43,307 nt of DNA, taken from the NCBI GenBank assembly GCA_947624865.1, contig CANQMH010000008.1, forward strand, positions 1-43,307, in the 5' to 3' direction. Position numbers and translations under genes: made by a program. The DNA comes from an uncultured Clostridia bacterium. Its GTDB lineage: Bacteria > Bacillota > Clostridia > Oscillospirales > Acutalibacteraceae. Under the pieces are notes generated by a model. The model was not told where the DNA came from and did no database searches. It saw only the letters and a program-made list of their open reading frames with translations. Shown here in pieces: positions 24,018-32,796 of the stretch (position 1 is the stretch's first letter; each line of letters starts with the position of its first letter).

Positions 24018-24060
24018 AAACCGCTCTTAGCTTTTTATTAAGCAAAGAGCGGTTTATTAA
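24018..24060. terminator. bidirectional terminator between convergent genes
   Basis: AAACCGCTCTTAGCTT (24018-24033) pairs with AAGCAAAGAGCGGTTT (24040-24055), one mismatch in 16, T-rich on either side. Serves the dockerin gene and the convergent phosphoglucomutase. Confidence 0.8.
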
Positions 24061-24082
24061 TTTTATAAAAATTTTAATTATT

Positions 24083-25804
24083 CTATTCAATTCCGAGAAT
24101 TTCTTTTGCTGAATTAACAAGATTATTGCAGATAGCTTCTGCATTGGCTTTGTCTTTTCCGACAGATGTGATATAAAGCTTTATCTTTGGTTCAGTGCCG
24201 CTGGGACGTATAACAACAGCGTTGTCGCCCTCAAGATTTAATGAAATAACATTTGATTTTGGAAGTTCAATATGGCTTATTTCACCTGTGGAAATGTCAT
24301 TTTCCTTTTTAAGAAGATAATCGCTGACCTTAACAACTTTGTATTCACCGACAGATGAAGGCATATTATCTCTTGCTCCCGACATAATATCAGCCATTTT
24401 CTGCATACCTGCAGCGCCTTCAAATTCAAAAGAATAAGTCTTATTCAAATAATAGCCGAACTCCTCATAAAGTCCGTCAATAACTTCAGCAAGAGACTTT
24501 CCCTGTTTTTTATAATAAGCAGCCATTTCGCAGACCAGCATTGATGCAACAACAGCGTCCTTATCTCTTACATATGTTCCTGAAAGATAGCCGTAGCTTT
24601 CTTCAAATCCGAAAAGATAACGGTTTTCTTCATTATTATTTTCAAGATTTAAAATAACTTCGCCTATATACTTAAATCCTGTAAGAACATTTTTAAGTTC
24701 ACAGCCATATTTTTCGCAAAGCTTGTTGACAAGTTTTGTGGTTACGATTGTTTTAACAACAACAGGCTTTTCAGGAAGTGTTCCAGATGACTTTTTGCAG
24801 GATAAAATATAATTGGTAAGCATAGCGCCGTTTTCGTTGCCTGTTATAAGCCTGTAGCTTCCGTCATAATCCTTTACGGCAATTCCTACTCTGTCAGCGT
24901 CGGGGTCGGTAGCAAGCAGTAAATCGGGCTGTTCTTTTTTACAGAGCTCAAGTCCTTTTTCAAGTGCTTCTTTAATTTCGGGGTTAGGGTAGGGGCAGGT
25001 TGTAAAGTTACCGTCGGGAAGTTCCTGTTCCTTAACAACCGTAATATCTTTCACGCCGATATTGCTTAAAACTTTTCTTACAAGCTTGTTTCCGGTGCCG
25101 TTTAATGGAGTATAAACAACTTTAAGATTTGCATCCTTGCAAATTCCGGGGTTTACCTGCTGCTCCATAACTTTTTCAAGATAGCTGTCATATACGCTTT
25201 CGTCAACATATTCAATCATACCGGACTCAACAGAAGAATCAAAATCAGCAGTTTTTACGTCTTCAAAAATGTTAAGCTTGCATATTTCATCATACACAGC
25301 AGTTGCAGCCATATCAGTCATTTGACAACCGTCCTCACCGTAAGCCTTATAGCCGTTATAAGCGGCAGGGTTATGACTGGCAGTAATCATAATTCCTGCC
25401 TGACACTTAAAGTAGCGTACAAGATAAGAGAGAACGGGAGTAGGCTGTAATTCTTTTGTGATATAAACCTTAATGCCGTTTGCAGCCAGAACTCTTGCCG
25501 CCTCAATCATAAATAAATCAGCTTTAATTCTGCTGTCGTGAGAAATAGCAACAGCGCCCTTGCCGTATTTTGATAAAACATAGTTTGCAAGTCCCTGAGT
25601 AGCCTGACGAACAACATAAATATTCATTCTGTTTGTTCCTGCACCGATGATTCCTCTTAGTCCTGCTGTTCCAAACTTAAGTGAAGTATAAAAACGCTCG
25701 TGAATTTCATTCTCATCATTTTTTATGCTTTCAAGCTCTGAAATCAAATCTTTGTCATCAACAGCATTTTTACACCATTCGTTATATTCCTTCATAATAT
25801 CCAC
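24083..25804 (-). CDS. pgcA: alpha-phosphoglucomutase (PgcA-type phosphohexomutase)
   Basis: Interconverts glucose-6-phosphate and glucose-1-phosphate, linking starch catabolism to glycogen and envelope-sugar precursors. 573 aa is normal. The active-site phosphoserine loop TASHNPAAYNGYK, the metal loop DPDADRVGIAV, the sugar-binding GFEESYGYL and the phosphate-binding RPSGTEPKIK are all present. The start is GTG at 25804, 8 bases past GGAGG; the ATG three codons on is too far from it. It is monocistronic, with its own promoter. Confidence 0.95.
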   Translation of the reverse strand: MDIMKEYNEWCKNAVDDKDLISELESIKNDENEIHERFYTSLKFGTAGLRGIIGAGTNRMNIYVVRQATQGLANYVLSKYGKGAVAISHDSRIKADLFMIEAARVLAANGIKVYITKELQPTPVLSYLVRYFKCQAGIMITASHNPAAYNGYKAYGEDGCQMTDMAATAVYDEICKLNIFEDVKTADFDSSVESGMIEYVDESVYDSYLEKVMEQQVNPGICKDANLKVVYTPLNGTGNKLVRKVLSNIGVKDITVVKEQELPDGNFTTCPYPNPEIKEALEKGLELCKKEQPDLLLATDPDADRVGIAVKDYDGSYRLITGNENGAMLTNYILSCKKSSGTLPEKPVVVKTIVTTKLVNKLCEKYGCELKNVLTGFKYIGEVILNLENNNEENRYLFGFEESYGYLSGTYVRDKDAVVASMLVCEMAAYYKKQGKSLAEVIDGLYEEFGYYLNKTYSFEFEGAAGMQKMADIMSGARDNMPSSVGEYKVVKVSDYLLKKENDISTGEISHIELPKSNVISLNLEGDNAVVIRPSGTEPKIKLYITSVGKDKANAEAICNNLVNSAKEILGIE

Positions 25805-25889
25805 AAAATTACCTCCAATGATAAATCAAAATTAGGTAAAAATTATTACTCCATAAAATATAATTTTTATTTTTTGCCTAAACATTACT

Positions 25890-25918
25890 AATATACCATA
25901 AACAAGTATAAAATACAA
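25890..25918 (-). promoter_or_regulatory. promoter of pgcA
   Basis: Minus strand TTGTAT (25918-25913), 17 bp, TATATT (25895-25890). Moderate match to sigma-A consensus. Confidence 0.5.
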
Positions 25919-25964
25919 GTTTTTTATTGCGCTTACAGCTTATGAAAATTTAGCTTTACAACAG

Positions 25965-28814
25965 TTAGTTTGTTTTTTCAAGCTTGTAGCTTACATCATT
26001 TTCAGTTACGCTATATCCGTTTGAAGCGGCCTCATTGTAAATGTTTGTAAGGTCCCAATCTGAGTCTTTTGGAATATAAATATATTTTGGAATATTTTCA
26101 GGATTAACAGAATAGTAAGTTTTAAGTCTTTCGATGCTTGCAGGTTTTTCACCTGAAATCCATGCAGATAAAGTTCCGTAGGGGAAATCAGCAGCAAGGT
26201 AACACCATGTTTTGCTTGTAAGGAAAAGTATTTTATCCTTTTCCTTGTTATCATAATATTTCAAATCATTATAAATGGTTTCATAGGTGTTGTAATTACT
26301 CGGATTTGTATAAATACCTTTTGCAGGTCCGCTGGTTATCTGGCTTGTCAGCGTATTTGTATCACCAGATTCCCAGAAACAGTGAGTTGCTTTAACCGTT
26401 ATCTGAAATGCACCCTGAAGGAAAATCATAAATGCAGCAAATACAAAGCTTGCTCTTTTTACCCATACGGCATATTCAATATTATCCTGTGAGGTTTTCA
26501 TTTCTCTGATAAGACGTGCAAGGAAAACATATCCTGCCATATTTGTTGCGGTAATTGACACGGAAATGATATAGAAATACTGATTTGACGTGAATGCTGT
26601 TGCAAACGAATATATAATACCGAGTACAAACAGGCTTGCAAACAATGCCTTTGGTTTTTTATCGCACAGAATATACGAGGTTATTCCTATGAAAATCAGT
26701 GGGAACATAATAGCATTGTAATAAACGCTTGTCAGCTGAGGCAGTAAAAGCACATAACAGAATATTACTATTGCTGTTGTTACAATAAGATAAACCGAAC
26801 GGTGCAGTTTTCTGTTTTTATCAAATATCATAACGATTATCATTGCAAAATAGCTGTATAATGCCCATTTGAAATGACTGTGATGATTAAAAATTGAATT
26901 GAAATACATTTGAAATCTCGAAGCAAAGGCAATCTGAGGGTGCTCAGGGTCAGTAAAAAGATAAGGCAGATTCTTAAAAATTTCGCCGACGCTTACTCTT
27001 GTCAATGCAAAAACAAGAAATACTGCTGCAAGCGCAAACACGCCGATACTGAAAAACAAAAATGTTCTGCCTGAAAACAGCTCGCTTTTAAATATAATAT
27101 TTGTATTTTTATTTTTAATAACTCTATGAACAATTATACATATTCCGTACAATATATAAGCTACTGCAAGATATGGACAGCAAAGTACAGCGGCAGCAAA
27201 GGTTACACCGCATAATATGAGAGGCAGTTTCTTTTTATAGCTTGTTGTTCCCATAACGGCGCCGGTAAGAGTGAGTAAATCAAGCGCCATAGTATTATAG
27301 CTCATAGCCATAATATCAAACGGAGTGAAAATAAAGTACAGAACACAGGCGAAAACGGAAATATATCCGAATTTTCTGAAACGAGTATATACCACAATTG
27401 AAACTACAGCGTGGAAAATAATATACACAATTCTTGCAGCAAAAATAATACCATCTGTTGACTGAGTTATCATTGTATAAAGTCCCACAAATGGCATAAG
27501 TAAAAATCCCGAAAGCTGAGATAAATGCCATTCATCTCTTATAAGCGCATCACCCATATTAAATCTTTGGGGAACAGTCAGATAAAATGCTTCGTCATTG
27601 CCTCCGAAACCAAAAGAGCATTTCCAGAACGCAAAAATCAAAGCTCCAGCCATTAAAGCTATAAACAGATAATCCTGCCATTTATATTTATCTGCTCTTG
27701 CTCTTTGTTCTTTAATAAAATCCACAAGCATTTTAAAGAACATCTGAATGTATTTAGCAATAAAATTAAGAATTGCCGACCCGACGGCAGAGCATACAAA
27801 TACTATGGGAACGGTAACAAAGTAGAATGGAAGTCTATCAGTCATAACAGGAATATTTTTATTTAGAATCGGATATACAAGCGAGTCAAAAATAAATGAC
27901 AGCAGATATATTCCGAGTGCAAGGTCTGAAACTTGCCATAAGACAAATTTAAGACCCTTGCCGATTTTAGTTGTATTGATTCTGCTTAGAAGTATGAATA
28001 AAAATACAGATAGCACATACGGCTCAAATCCGTACCAGAAAACATACGTACCTGATTTAAAATTAGTGCCGTAACTTCTGTAGAAATTAAACGTACCGAA
28101 TAACACAATGGCAGCGATAAATAAGATAAGCAGGGAACGTGTTTTCAGTCTTATTCCATACTCGCGTATATAGCAACCCGAAAAATAATAAGTAACCGGA
28201 TAAAATCCCATCCACCAGCTTGGAATGAGCTTTGCAAATGTATCAGAGGATTTAGGGTCTGCCCACCAGCCGGGATTGTCAAAATTAAATATATTGAACA
28301 AGGTTGGAAGTATGGTAATAACAATCATTGTTATTATAAGAACCTGTTTCTGGCGTTTATTTTTCAGTTTGTTGTAAGCAAGATTTAGAAAAGGAATTAG
28401 CAGGAACAAACCGATATACATTTCAACATACCATGAGTAATTTGCGCCGGTAAAGTCAAGAGTGCCCATAATAAATGATTTAAACGTAAAAACTTCATGG
28501 TCGTGAAAAGCCTTAAAAATCATACAGGCAATTGTGCTAAGTACAAATATGATTAACGTTTTGGTAATTCCGGAGTAAAATTTTCGGCTGAGTGTTTTTT
28601 TACTCATAAGATACCCGGTTAAAATTATAAACAACGGCACACAAACAGAGAACAGCGTTCGCATAAGCACCATAATATACATTTCCGTACCCTGTACTGT
28701 TTGACTGTAAAACCCGTTGTGTAAAAAGAAATGAACAGACAGAACGGTAAATACCGCTACAATTCTAATTATATCCATAGCGGAATTGCGGTTTTCCAAT
28801 TTTTTAATATCCAT
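25965..28814 (-). CDS. membrane acyltransferase (family 3) fused to a GT-C-like glycosyltransferase domain
   Basis: 949 aa, about twenty hydrophobic segments. Residues ~10-350 are an Acyl_transf_3/OafA-like domain: a DIIRIVAVFTVLSVHFFLHN start and YSWYVEMYIGLFLLIPFL with the typical helix spacing, expected to O-acetylate a surface glycan. Residues ~380-780 form a second polytopic region with GGNDEAFYLTVPQRF in the first outside loop, which fits the acidic catalytic site of GT-C enzymes using lipid-linked sugars. The last ~120 residues are a soluble domain. The fusion suggests a single enzyme that glycosylates and acetylates an envelope polymer. Domain 2 is the less certain half. Confidence 0.7.
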   Translation of the reverse strand: MDIKKLENRNSAMDIIRIVAVFTVLSVHFFLHNGFYSQTVQGTEMYIMVLMRTLFSVCVPLFIILTGYLMSKKTLSRKFYSGITKTLIIFVLSTIACMIFKAFHDHEVFTFKSFIMGTLDFTGANYSWYVEMYIGLFLLIPFLNLAYNKLKNKRQKQVLIITMIVITILPTLFNIFNFDNPGWWADPKSSDTFAKLIPSWWMGFYPVTYYFSGCYIREYGIRLKTRSLLILFIAAIVLFGTFNFYRSYGTNFKSGTYVFWYGFEPYVLSVFLFILLSRINTTKIGKGLKFVLWQVSDLALGIYLLSFIFDSLVYPILNKNIPVMTDRLPFYFVTVPIVFVCSAVGSAILNFIAKYIQMFFKMLVDFIKEQRARADKYKWQDYLFIALMAGALIFAFWKCSFGFGGNDEAFYLTVPQRFNMGDALIRDEWHLSQLSGFLLMPFVGLYTMITQSTDGIIFAARIVYIIFHAVVSIVVYTRFRKFGYISVFACVLYFIFTPFDIMAMSYNTMALDLLTLTGAVMGTTSYKKKLPLILCGVTFAAAVLCCPYLAVAYILYGICIIVHRVIKNKNTNIIFKSELFSGRTFLFFSIGVFALAAVFLVFALTRVSVGEIFKNLPYLFTDPEHPQIAFASRFQMYFNSIFNHHSHFKWALYSYFAMIIVMIFDKNRKLHRSVYLIVTTAIVIFCYVLLLPQLTSVYYNAIMFPLIFIGITSYILCDKKPKALFASLFVLGIIYSFATAFTSNQYFYIISVSITATNMAGYVFLARLIREMKTSQDNIEYAVWVKRASFVFAAFMIFLQGAFQITVKATHCFWESGDTNTLTSQITSGPAKGIYTNPSNYNTYETIYNDLKYYDNKEKDKILFLTSKTWCYLAADFPYGTLSAWISGEKPASIERLKTYYSVNPENIPKYIYIPKDSDWDLTNIYNEAASNGYSVTENDVSYKLEKTN

Positions 28815-28897
28815 TATTATTTCCTTTCGTATAAATGATTATATATAATATTACAATAACACATAATCTTGTTTTTTACAACAAAAATAAAAAATAA

Positions 28898-28926
28898 ATG
28901 CCTAAAATTTGTAAAATTTCAGGCAT
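28898..28926 (-). terminator. terminator of the glycosyltransferase operon
   Basis: ATGCCT (28898-28903) and AGGCAT (28921-28926) flank AAATTT/AAATTT, forming a nearly continuous stem; on the minus strand it is followed by a T-rich run. It starts immediately after the stop of the membrane protein gene. Confidence 0.75.
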
Positions 28927-28927
28927 A

Positions 28928-30505
28928 TTAATCATCTATACTTTTTGGTTTTAAAATTTTTTTTAAAAATTTTATTCTTTCCGTTAAAAATTCAAACCCG
29001 TCAATTGACAGCAGAATGAAAACAGGAGTGAAATTATATAAATAGCGTGACCGCGTTTCCCATATAATAAAAAACACGAATGCCGCAAAAACGATACCCT
29101 TTAGAAAAGTCTGTATGTTAATTTCAGGTTTTATACATCCCCTGAGTACCGACATACAAATCATAAACATAAGAAAAAGCTGAAAACCGCAGCTATAAAT
29201 ATAAAATATAAGGTGATTCTCACCTTTATCAAGAACGAATGAATGTAAAAAGTTCTCTCTTATCGGTCGTTCAATGTGATGAGATATATAATAGGTTCCG
29301 TCCTCCCATGTCCAAACAGCTTTCTTAACAATATGCTTTGAAAGACCGGTAAATCCATAAGCTTTTATTCTGTTGCTTATTTCTTTTAAATTAGCATCTT
29401 GTTTTGATTCTTTATCAGGATAGCTCGCAGTATATTTACTGTCTTTATGATTGTAGTGACCTAAACCTTTAAGTCCCATCATAATCCAATGGGTGTACGG
29501 ATACTGACATTCATCCGATTCTTCTTTTGTAATAATCTGTGAATTATCAAATTCGATGTTATATATAGAGCCGACAATCCCAAAACCTGCGGAAAGCGCA
29601 AGGATCAGACAAACTGTTTTCTTTAACTTAAATTTTAAATACAGGAAAATAACAGCTATTGCAAGAAGTAAAACCAGACTGCCTTTTATTTTATAACCAA
29701 AAAAAATTAATGCACCGCTTATTGCAAGCAGAATATATTTTTTATATCGTGTGTCTGATTTAACCGCGCAGATAAAAAGATAAATTGCAGAAATACAAAA
29801 AGGAATTGAAATCGAATCCGTATAATAATAAGATACATAGGTGTAATACGGGGCAAAAAGGAACGATATAATCAGAACCATAATTGCTTTTTTATTTCCG
29901 TATATTTTCCTTGCAGTAAATACCGTAAGCAGTACGGAAACATTTATTGCCGCAGCATTAACAAAAACAGGCAGATACATAGGAACATACCCTAAAATCA
30001 GATATGCAGCTCTGTAAAAAAACGACAGTAAAAAAAGAATTGCAAGGTTATTTGGATACCTTATGAGATAAACATCACCGTTTTGATAATTTTTCTGAAT
30101 AAAATCAAAATTTCCGTTTTGAGCAAAATCAAGTGAGCATTGGTTAAGATAATTTAAATCCGTAACAGGTTTCATTTGAAGCAAATATCCAATAAGCAGC
30201 TGAATAGCAAACATAATACCTGTAACGGAAAAAATTATAAGCTTAATGTTTCTGTCAGTAAGATTTCCTTTTGCTAATATTTTTGGTTTGCCGTTATATT
30301 TATGAATGATAATATAAACAGCAGTAAAAAAAGCAAGCAGTATTATAAATCCAAGTATTACAAACAGTTGTTCTTTGAACGAATAGTTTTTCTTATCATC
30401 GTGATAACCAAACAGAATAACACATAAAAATATTAATCCAAAGCTAACCAAAAAAATAATATGAAAGATTCTGTTCAAAATTTCAGGAAATTTGTTTTTA
30501 GTCAT
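28928..30505 (-). CDS. polytopic membrane protein, GT39-like lipid-linked sugar glycosyltransferase
   Basis: 525 aa with roughly 11-12 hydrophobic helices. Features of the GT-C/GT39-type family are the loop with DLNYLNQCSLDFAQNG, YPNNLAILFLLS and SYYYTDSISIPF. The ATG at 30505 overlaps the stop of the GT2 gene (ATGACTAA), showing translational coupling; a start further upstream would lie inside that gene. Pairing with a DPM1/GtrB-type enzyme is classic for modules in which GT2 makes a polyprenyl-phosphate sugar and the membrane enzyme transfers it outside the cell. Acceptor unknown. Confidence 0.75.
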   Translation of the reverse strand: MTKNKFPEILNRIFHIIFLVSFGLIFLCVILFGYHDDKKNYSFKEQLFVILGFIILLAFFTAVYIIIHKYNGKPKILAKGNLTDRNIKLIIFSVTGIMFAIQLLIGYLLQMKPVTDLNYLNQCSLDFAQNGNFDFIQKNYQNGDVYLIRYPNNLAILFLLSFFYRAAYLILGYVPMYLPVFVNAAAINVSVLLTVFTARKIYGNKKAIMVLIISFLFAPYYTYVSYYYTDSISIPFCISAIYLFICAVKSDTRYKKYILLAISGALIFFGYKIKGSLVLLLAIAVIFLYLKFKLKKTVCLILALSAGFGIVGSIYNIEFDNSQIITKEESDECQYPYTHWIMMGLKGLGHYNHKDSKYTASYPDKESKQDANLKEISNRIKAYGFTGLSKHIVKKAVWTWEDGTYYISHHIERPIRENFLHSFVLDKGENHLIFYIYSCGFQLFLMFMICMSVLRGCIKPEINIQTFLKGIVFAAFVFFIIWETRSRYLYNFTPVFILLSIDGFEFLTERIKFLKKILKPKSIDD

Positions 30506-31448
30506 AATCCTCCAGGAATTCCTCAACAATATATCTTGGGCGCCTTTTAGCTTCCAAATATATTTTGCCAATATATTCCCCGATTATTCCTATTGCCAAT
30601 AATTGTAAACCTCCTAAAGCCCAGATTGAGCATAAAAGACTTGACCATCCGCTTACAGTAATACCCATAAAAAAGCTTACAAGAGAATAAATAATCATTA
30701 TAATGCTTATTGCAAACACAATTGCGCCGAGCCAAGTGATCATTCTGATAGGCTGAATGCTCAGAGAGGTAATTCCTTCCCATGCAAGAGCAAGCATTTT
30801 TTTCAGCGGATATTTACTTTCTCCTGCAAGGCGTTCTGAGCGCTCGTAAGTAACAATATCAGACTTATATCCTATGAGAGGCACCATACCTCTGAGAAAT
30901 ATATTTGTTTCTTTATATAACGAAAATGCTTCAAGTGCTCTTCTGCTCATAAGTCTGAAATCAGCGTGATTAAAAATTACTTTAGCACCCATTTTATTAA
31001 GTATTTTGTAGAATGCTTCAGCAGTAAAACGTTTAAAGAAAGTGTCAGTTGCTCTTTTTGAGCGGACACCGTAAACAACATCACAGCCATCCTCGAATTT
31101 AGCAACCATTTCGTCAAAAGTATTTATATCGTCCTGTAAATCGGCGTCTATTGATATAACTGCATCAGCTTTATCCTTTAAAGTCATAAGTCCGCACAGC
31201 AGAGCATTCTGGTGGCCTCTGTTTCTTGAGAGTTTTATGCCCTGAAAAACAGGATTTTCATTATGAAGCGATTTTATAATGCTCCAGGTTCTGTCTTTTG
31301 AGCCGTCATCTATAAAGACAATTTTACTGTCTGATGTGATTTTACCCTCATACATCATATCGTTATATTTGTTTAAAAGCTTTTCCGCGGAATCTCTTAA
31401 AACCTCTTCTTCGTTGTAGCACGGGATAGCAAGATATAGCTTTGTCAT
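30498..31448 (-). CDS. polyprenyl-phosphate glycosyltransferase, GT2 DPM1/GtrB type
   Basis: 316 aa. The N-terminal GT-A domain has AIPCYNEEEV, VFIDDGSKD and the metal/nucleotide motif SIDADLQDD; FRLMSRRALEAF and the RSERLAGESKYPLKKM region are typical of GtrB/DPM1. Two C-terminal transmembrane helices (about 230-300) anchor it. It transfers a hexose from a nucleotide sugar to undecaprenyl phosphate at the inner leaflet. An AGGAGGAC site precedes the ATG. First gene of the minus-strand operon, with a strong promoter upstream. Confidence 0.9.
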   Translation of the reverse strand: MTKLYLAIPCYNEEEVLRDSAEKLLNKYNDMMYEGKITSDSKIVFIDDGSKDRTWSIIKSLHNENPVFQGIKLSRNRGHQNALLCGLMTLKDKADAVISIDADLQDDINTFDEMVAKFEDGCDVVYGVRSKRATDTFFKRFTAEAFYKILNKMGAKVIFNHADFRLMSRRALEAFSLYKETNIFLRGMVPLIGYKSDIVTYERSERLAGESKYPLKKMLALAWEGITSLSIQPIRMITWLGAIVFAISIIMIIYSLVSFFMGITVSGWSSLLCSIWALGGLQLLAIGIIGEYIGKIYLEAKRRPRYIVEEFLEDYD

Positions 31449-31519
31449 AATGTCCTCCTAATTGTATAAAAAATATTAGTAAATATATGTGTAAAAATAT
31501 ACATTTTATCTGCAAAACA

Positions 31520-31548
31520 ATTATAATTCAGAGTGAAAATAATGTCAA
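31520..31548 (-). promoter_or_regulatory. promoter of the GT2-membrane glycosyltransferase operon
   Basis: Minus strand TTGACA (31548-31543), 17 bp, TATAAT (31525-31520). Perfect consensus in both hexamers. Confidence 0.8.
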
Positions 31549-31595
31549 GAATTTATAATTATTTGTAGTTTATTATTTAAAATTTAAAAATTTAC

Positions 31596-31624
31596 TTGTC
31601 AATAAAAACCAATTGTATTATAAT
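31596..31624 (+). promoter_or_regulatory. promoter of pfkA
   Basis: TTGTCA (31596-31601), 17 bp, TATAAT (31619-31624), then GGAGG before the ATG. It is divergent from the GT2 operon promoter about 50 bp away. Confidence 0.75.
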
Positions 31625-31663
31625 ATAAAATATTAATGATAGTAATCCTATGGAGGTAGTATT

Positions 31664-32632
31664 ATGTCACAAAAATCAATAGCGGTACTTACAAGCGGCG
31701 GTGATGCACCGGGAATGAATGCGGCTGTCAGAGCAGTAGTTCGTTCCGGAATAAATAAAGGAATGAAAGTTTTCGGTGTTTATCGCGGATATAACGGCTT
31801 ATTAAACGGTGATGTTCAGGAAATGAATCTCAGAAGCGTGTCTGACATTATCGGCAATGGCGGTACAATGCTCTATACAGCAAGAAGTGAAGAGTACAAT
31901 ACTCCCGCCGGCGTAAAAAAGGCTGCTGATTATTGCAGAAGCCTTGGAATAAGCGGAGTGGTTGTAATCGGAGGCGACGGTTCATTCAGAGGTGCGCGCG
32001 ACCTTACGGGCGCAGGAATCAACTGCATAGGCGTTCCCGGTACAATTGACAATGATATAGCTTGCTCCGAATATACCGTAGGATTTGATACTGCTATGAA
32101 TACTGCGCTTCAGATGGTTGACCGTATTCGTGATACTGCTCAGTCACATGACCGCTGTTCAATCGTTGAGGTAATGGGCAGACGCTGCGGAGATATTGCA
32201 TTGCAGACAGGCATTGCAACAGGCGCAACCGCAATTTTAGTTCCTGAAATTGAATATAATATTGAACGTGATGTAATAGCAAGAATTATCAACACTCAGA
32301 AAACAGGCAAAAAGCATTTCGTAATTGTAGTTGCAGAGGGTGTCGGCGGAGTTCAGGATCTTGCCAAATATATTGAACAGCGTCTCGGCATTGAAGCAAG
32401 AGCAACAGTGCTCGGTCATGTTCAGCGCGGAGGTTCGCCAACACTTCGCGACAGAGTTGTAGCCAGCGAAATGGGTCACAGAGCAGTTCAGCTTCTTGAC
32501 CAGAATATCGGAAACCGTGTTGTAGCAATGCAAGGCGGAAAAATTGTTGATTTAGATATAAATGAAGCACTTGATATGAAGCGCGTATTTGATAAAGAGC
32601 TTTATAAAATAGCAATGACAATTTCTATTTGA
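31664..32632 (+). CDS. pfkA: ATP-dependent 6-phosphofructokinase
   Basis: Phosphorylates fructose-6-phosphate in glycolysis, cytoplasmic tetramer. 322 aa. The nucleotide loop TSGGDAPGMNAAVRA, GGDGSFRGA and the catalytic GTIDNDI are present, as is the substrate motif EVMGRRCGD. The Gly in GGDG-S indicates ATP rather than pyrophosphate use in this group. Monocistronic, with a terminator 24 bp after the stop. Confidence 0.96.
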   Translation: MSQKSIAVLTSGGDAPGMNAAVRAVVRSGINKGMKVFGVYRGYNGLLNGDVQEMNLRSVSDIIGNGGTMLYTARSEEYNTPAGVKKAADYCRSLGISGVVVIGGDGSFRGARDLTGAGINCIGVPGTIDNDIACSEYTVGFDTAMNTALQMVDRIRDTAQSHDRCSIVEVMGRRCGDIALQTGIATGATAILVPEIEYNIERDVIARIINTQKTGKKHFVIVVAEGVGGVQDLAKYIEQRLGIEARATVLGHVQRGGSPTLRDRVVASEMGHRAVQLLDQNIGNRVVAMQGGKIVDLDINEALDMKRVFDKELYKIAMTISI

Positions 32633-32655
32633 TCTTAATTTTTGTTCTATATTTT

Positions 32656-32682
32656 GGGCGGACAATGTTCGCCCTTCATTTT
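32656..32682 (+). terminator. terminator after pfkA
   Basis: GGGCGGA (32656-32662) with TTCGCCC (32668-32674), one G-T pair, then TTCATTTTTA. Confidence 0.7.
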
Positions 32683-32796
32683 TATTACTCGGTCTAAATC
32701 TAAATTAAAAGCAATTAAAAGCATTAAAAATTAAATTTTTTCATATCTTTATTTAATATAATTATAACTATATATTTCCTGAAAGGAATTATAATT

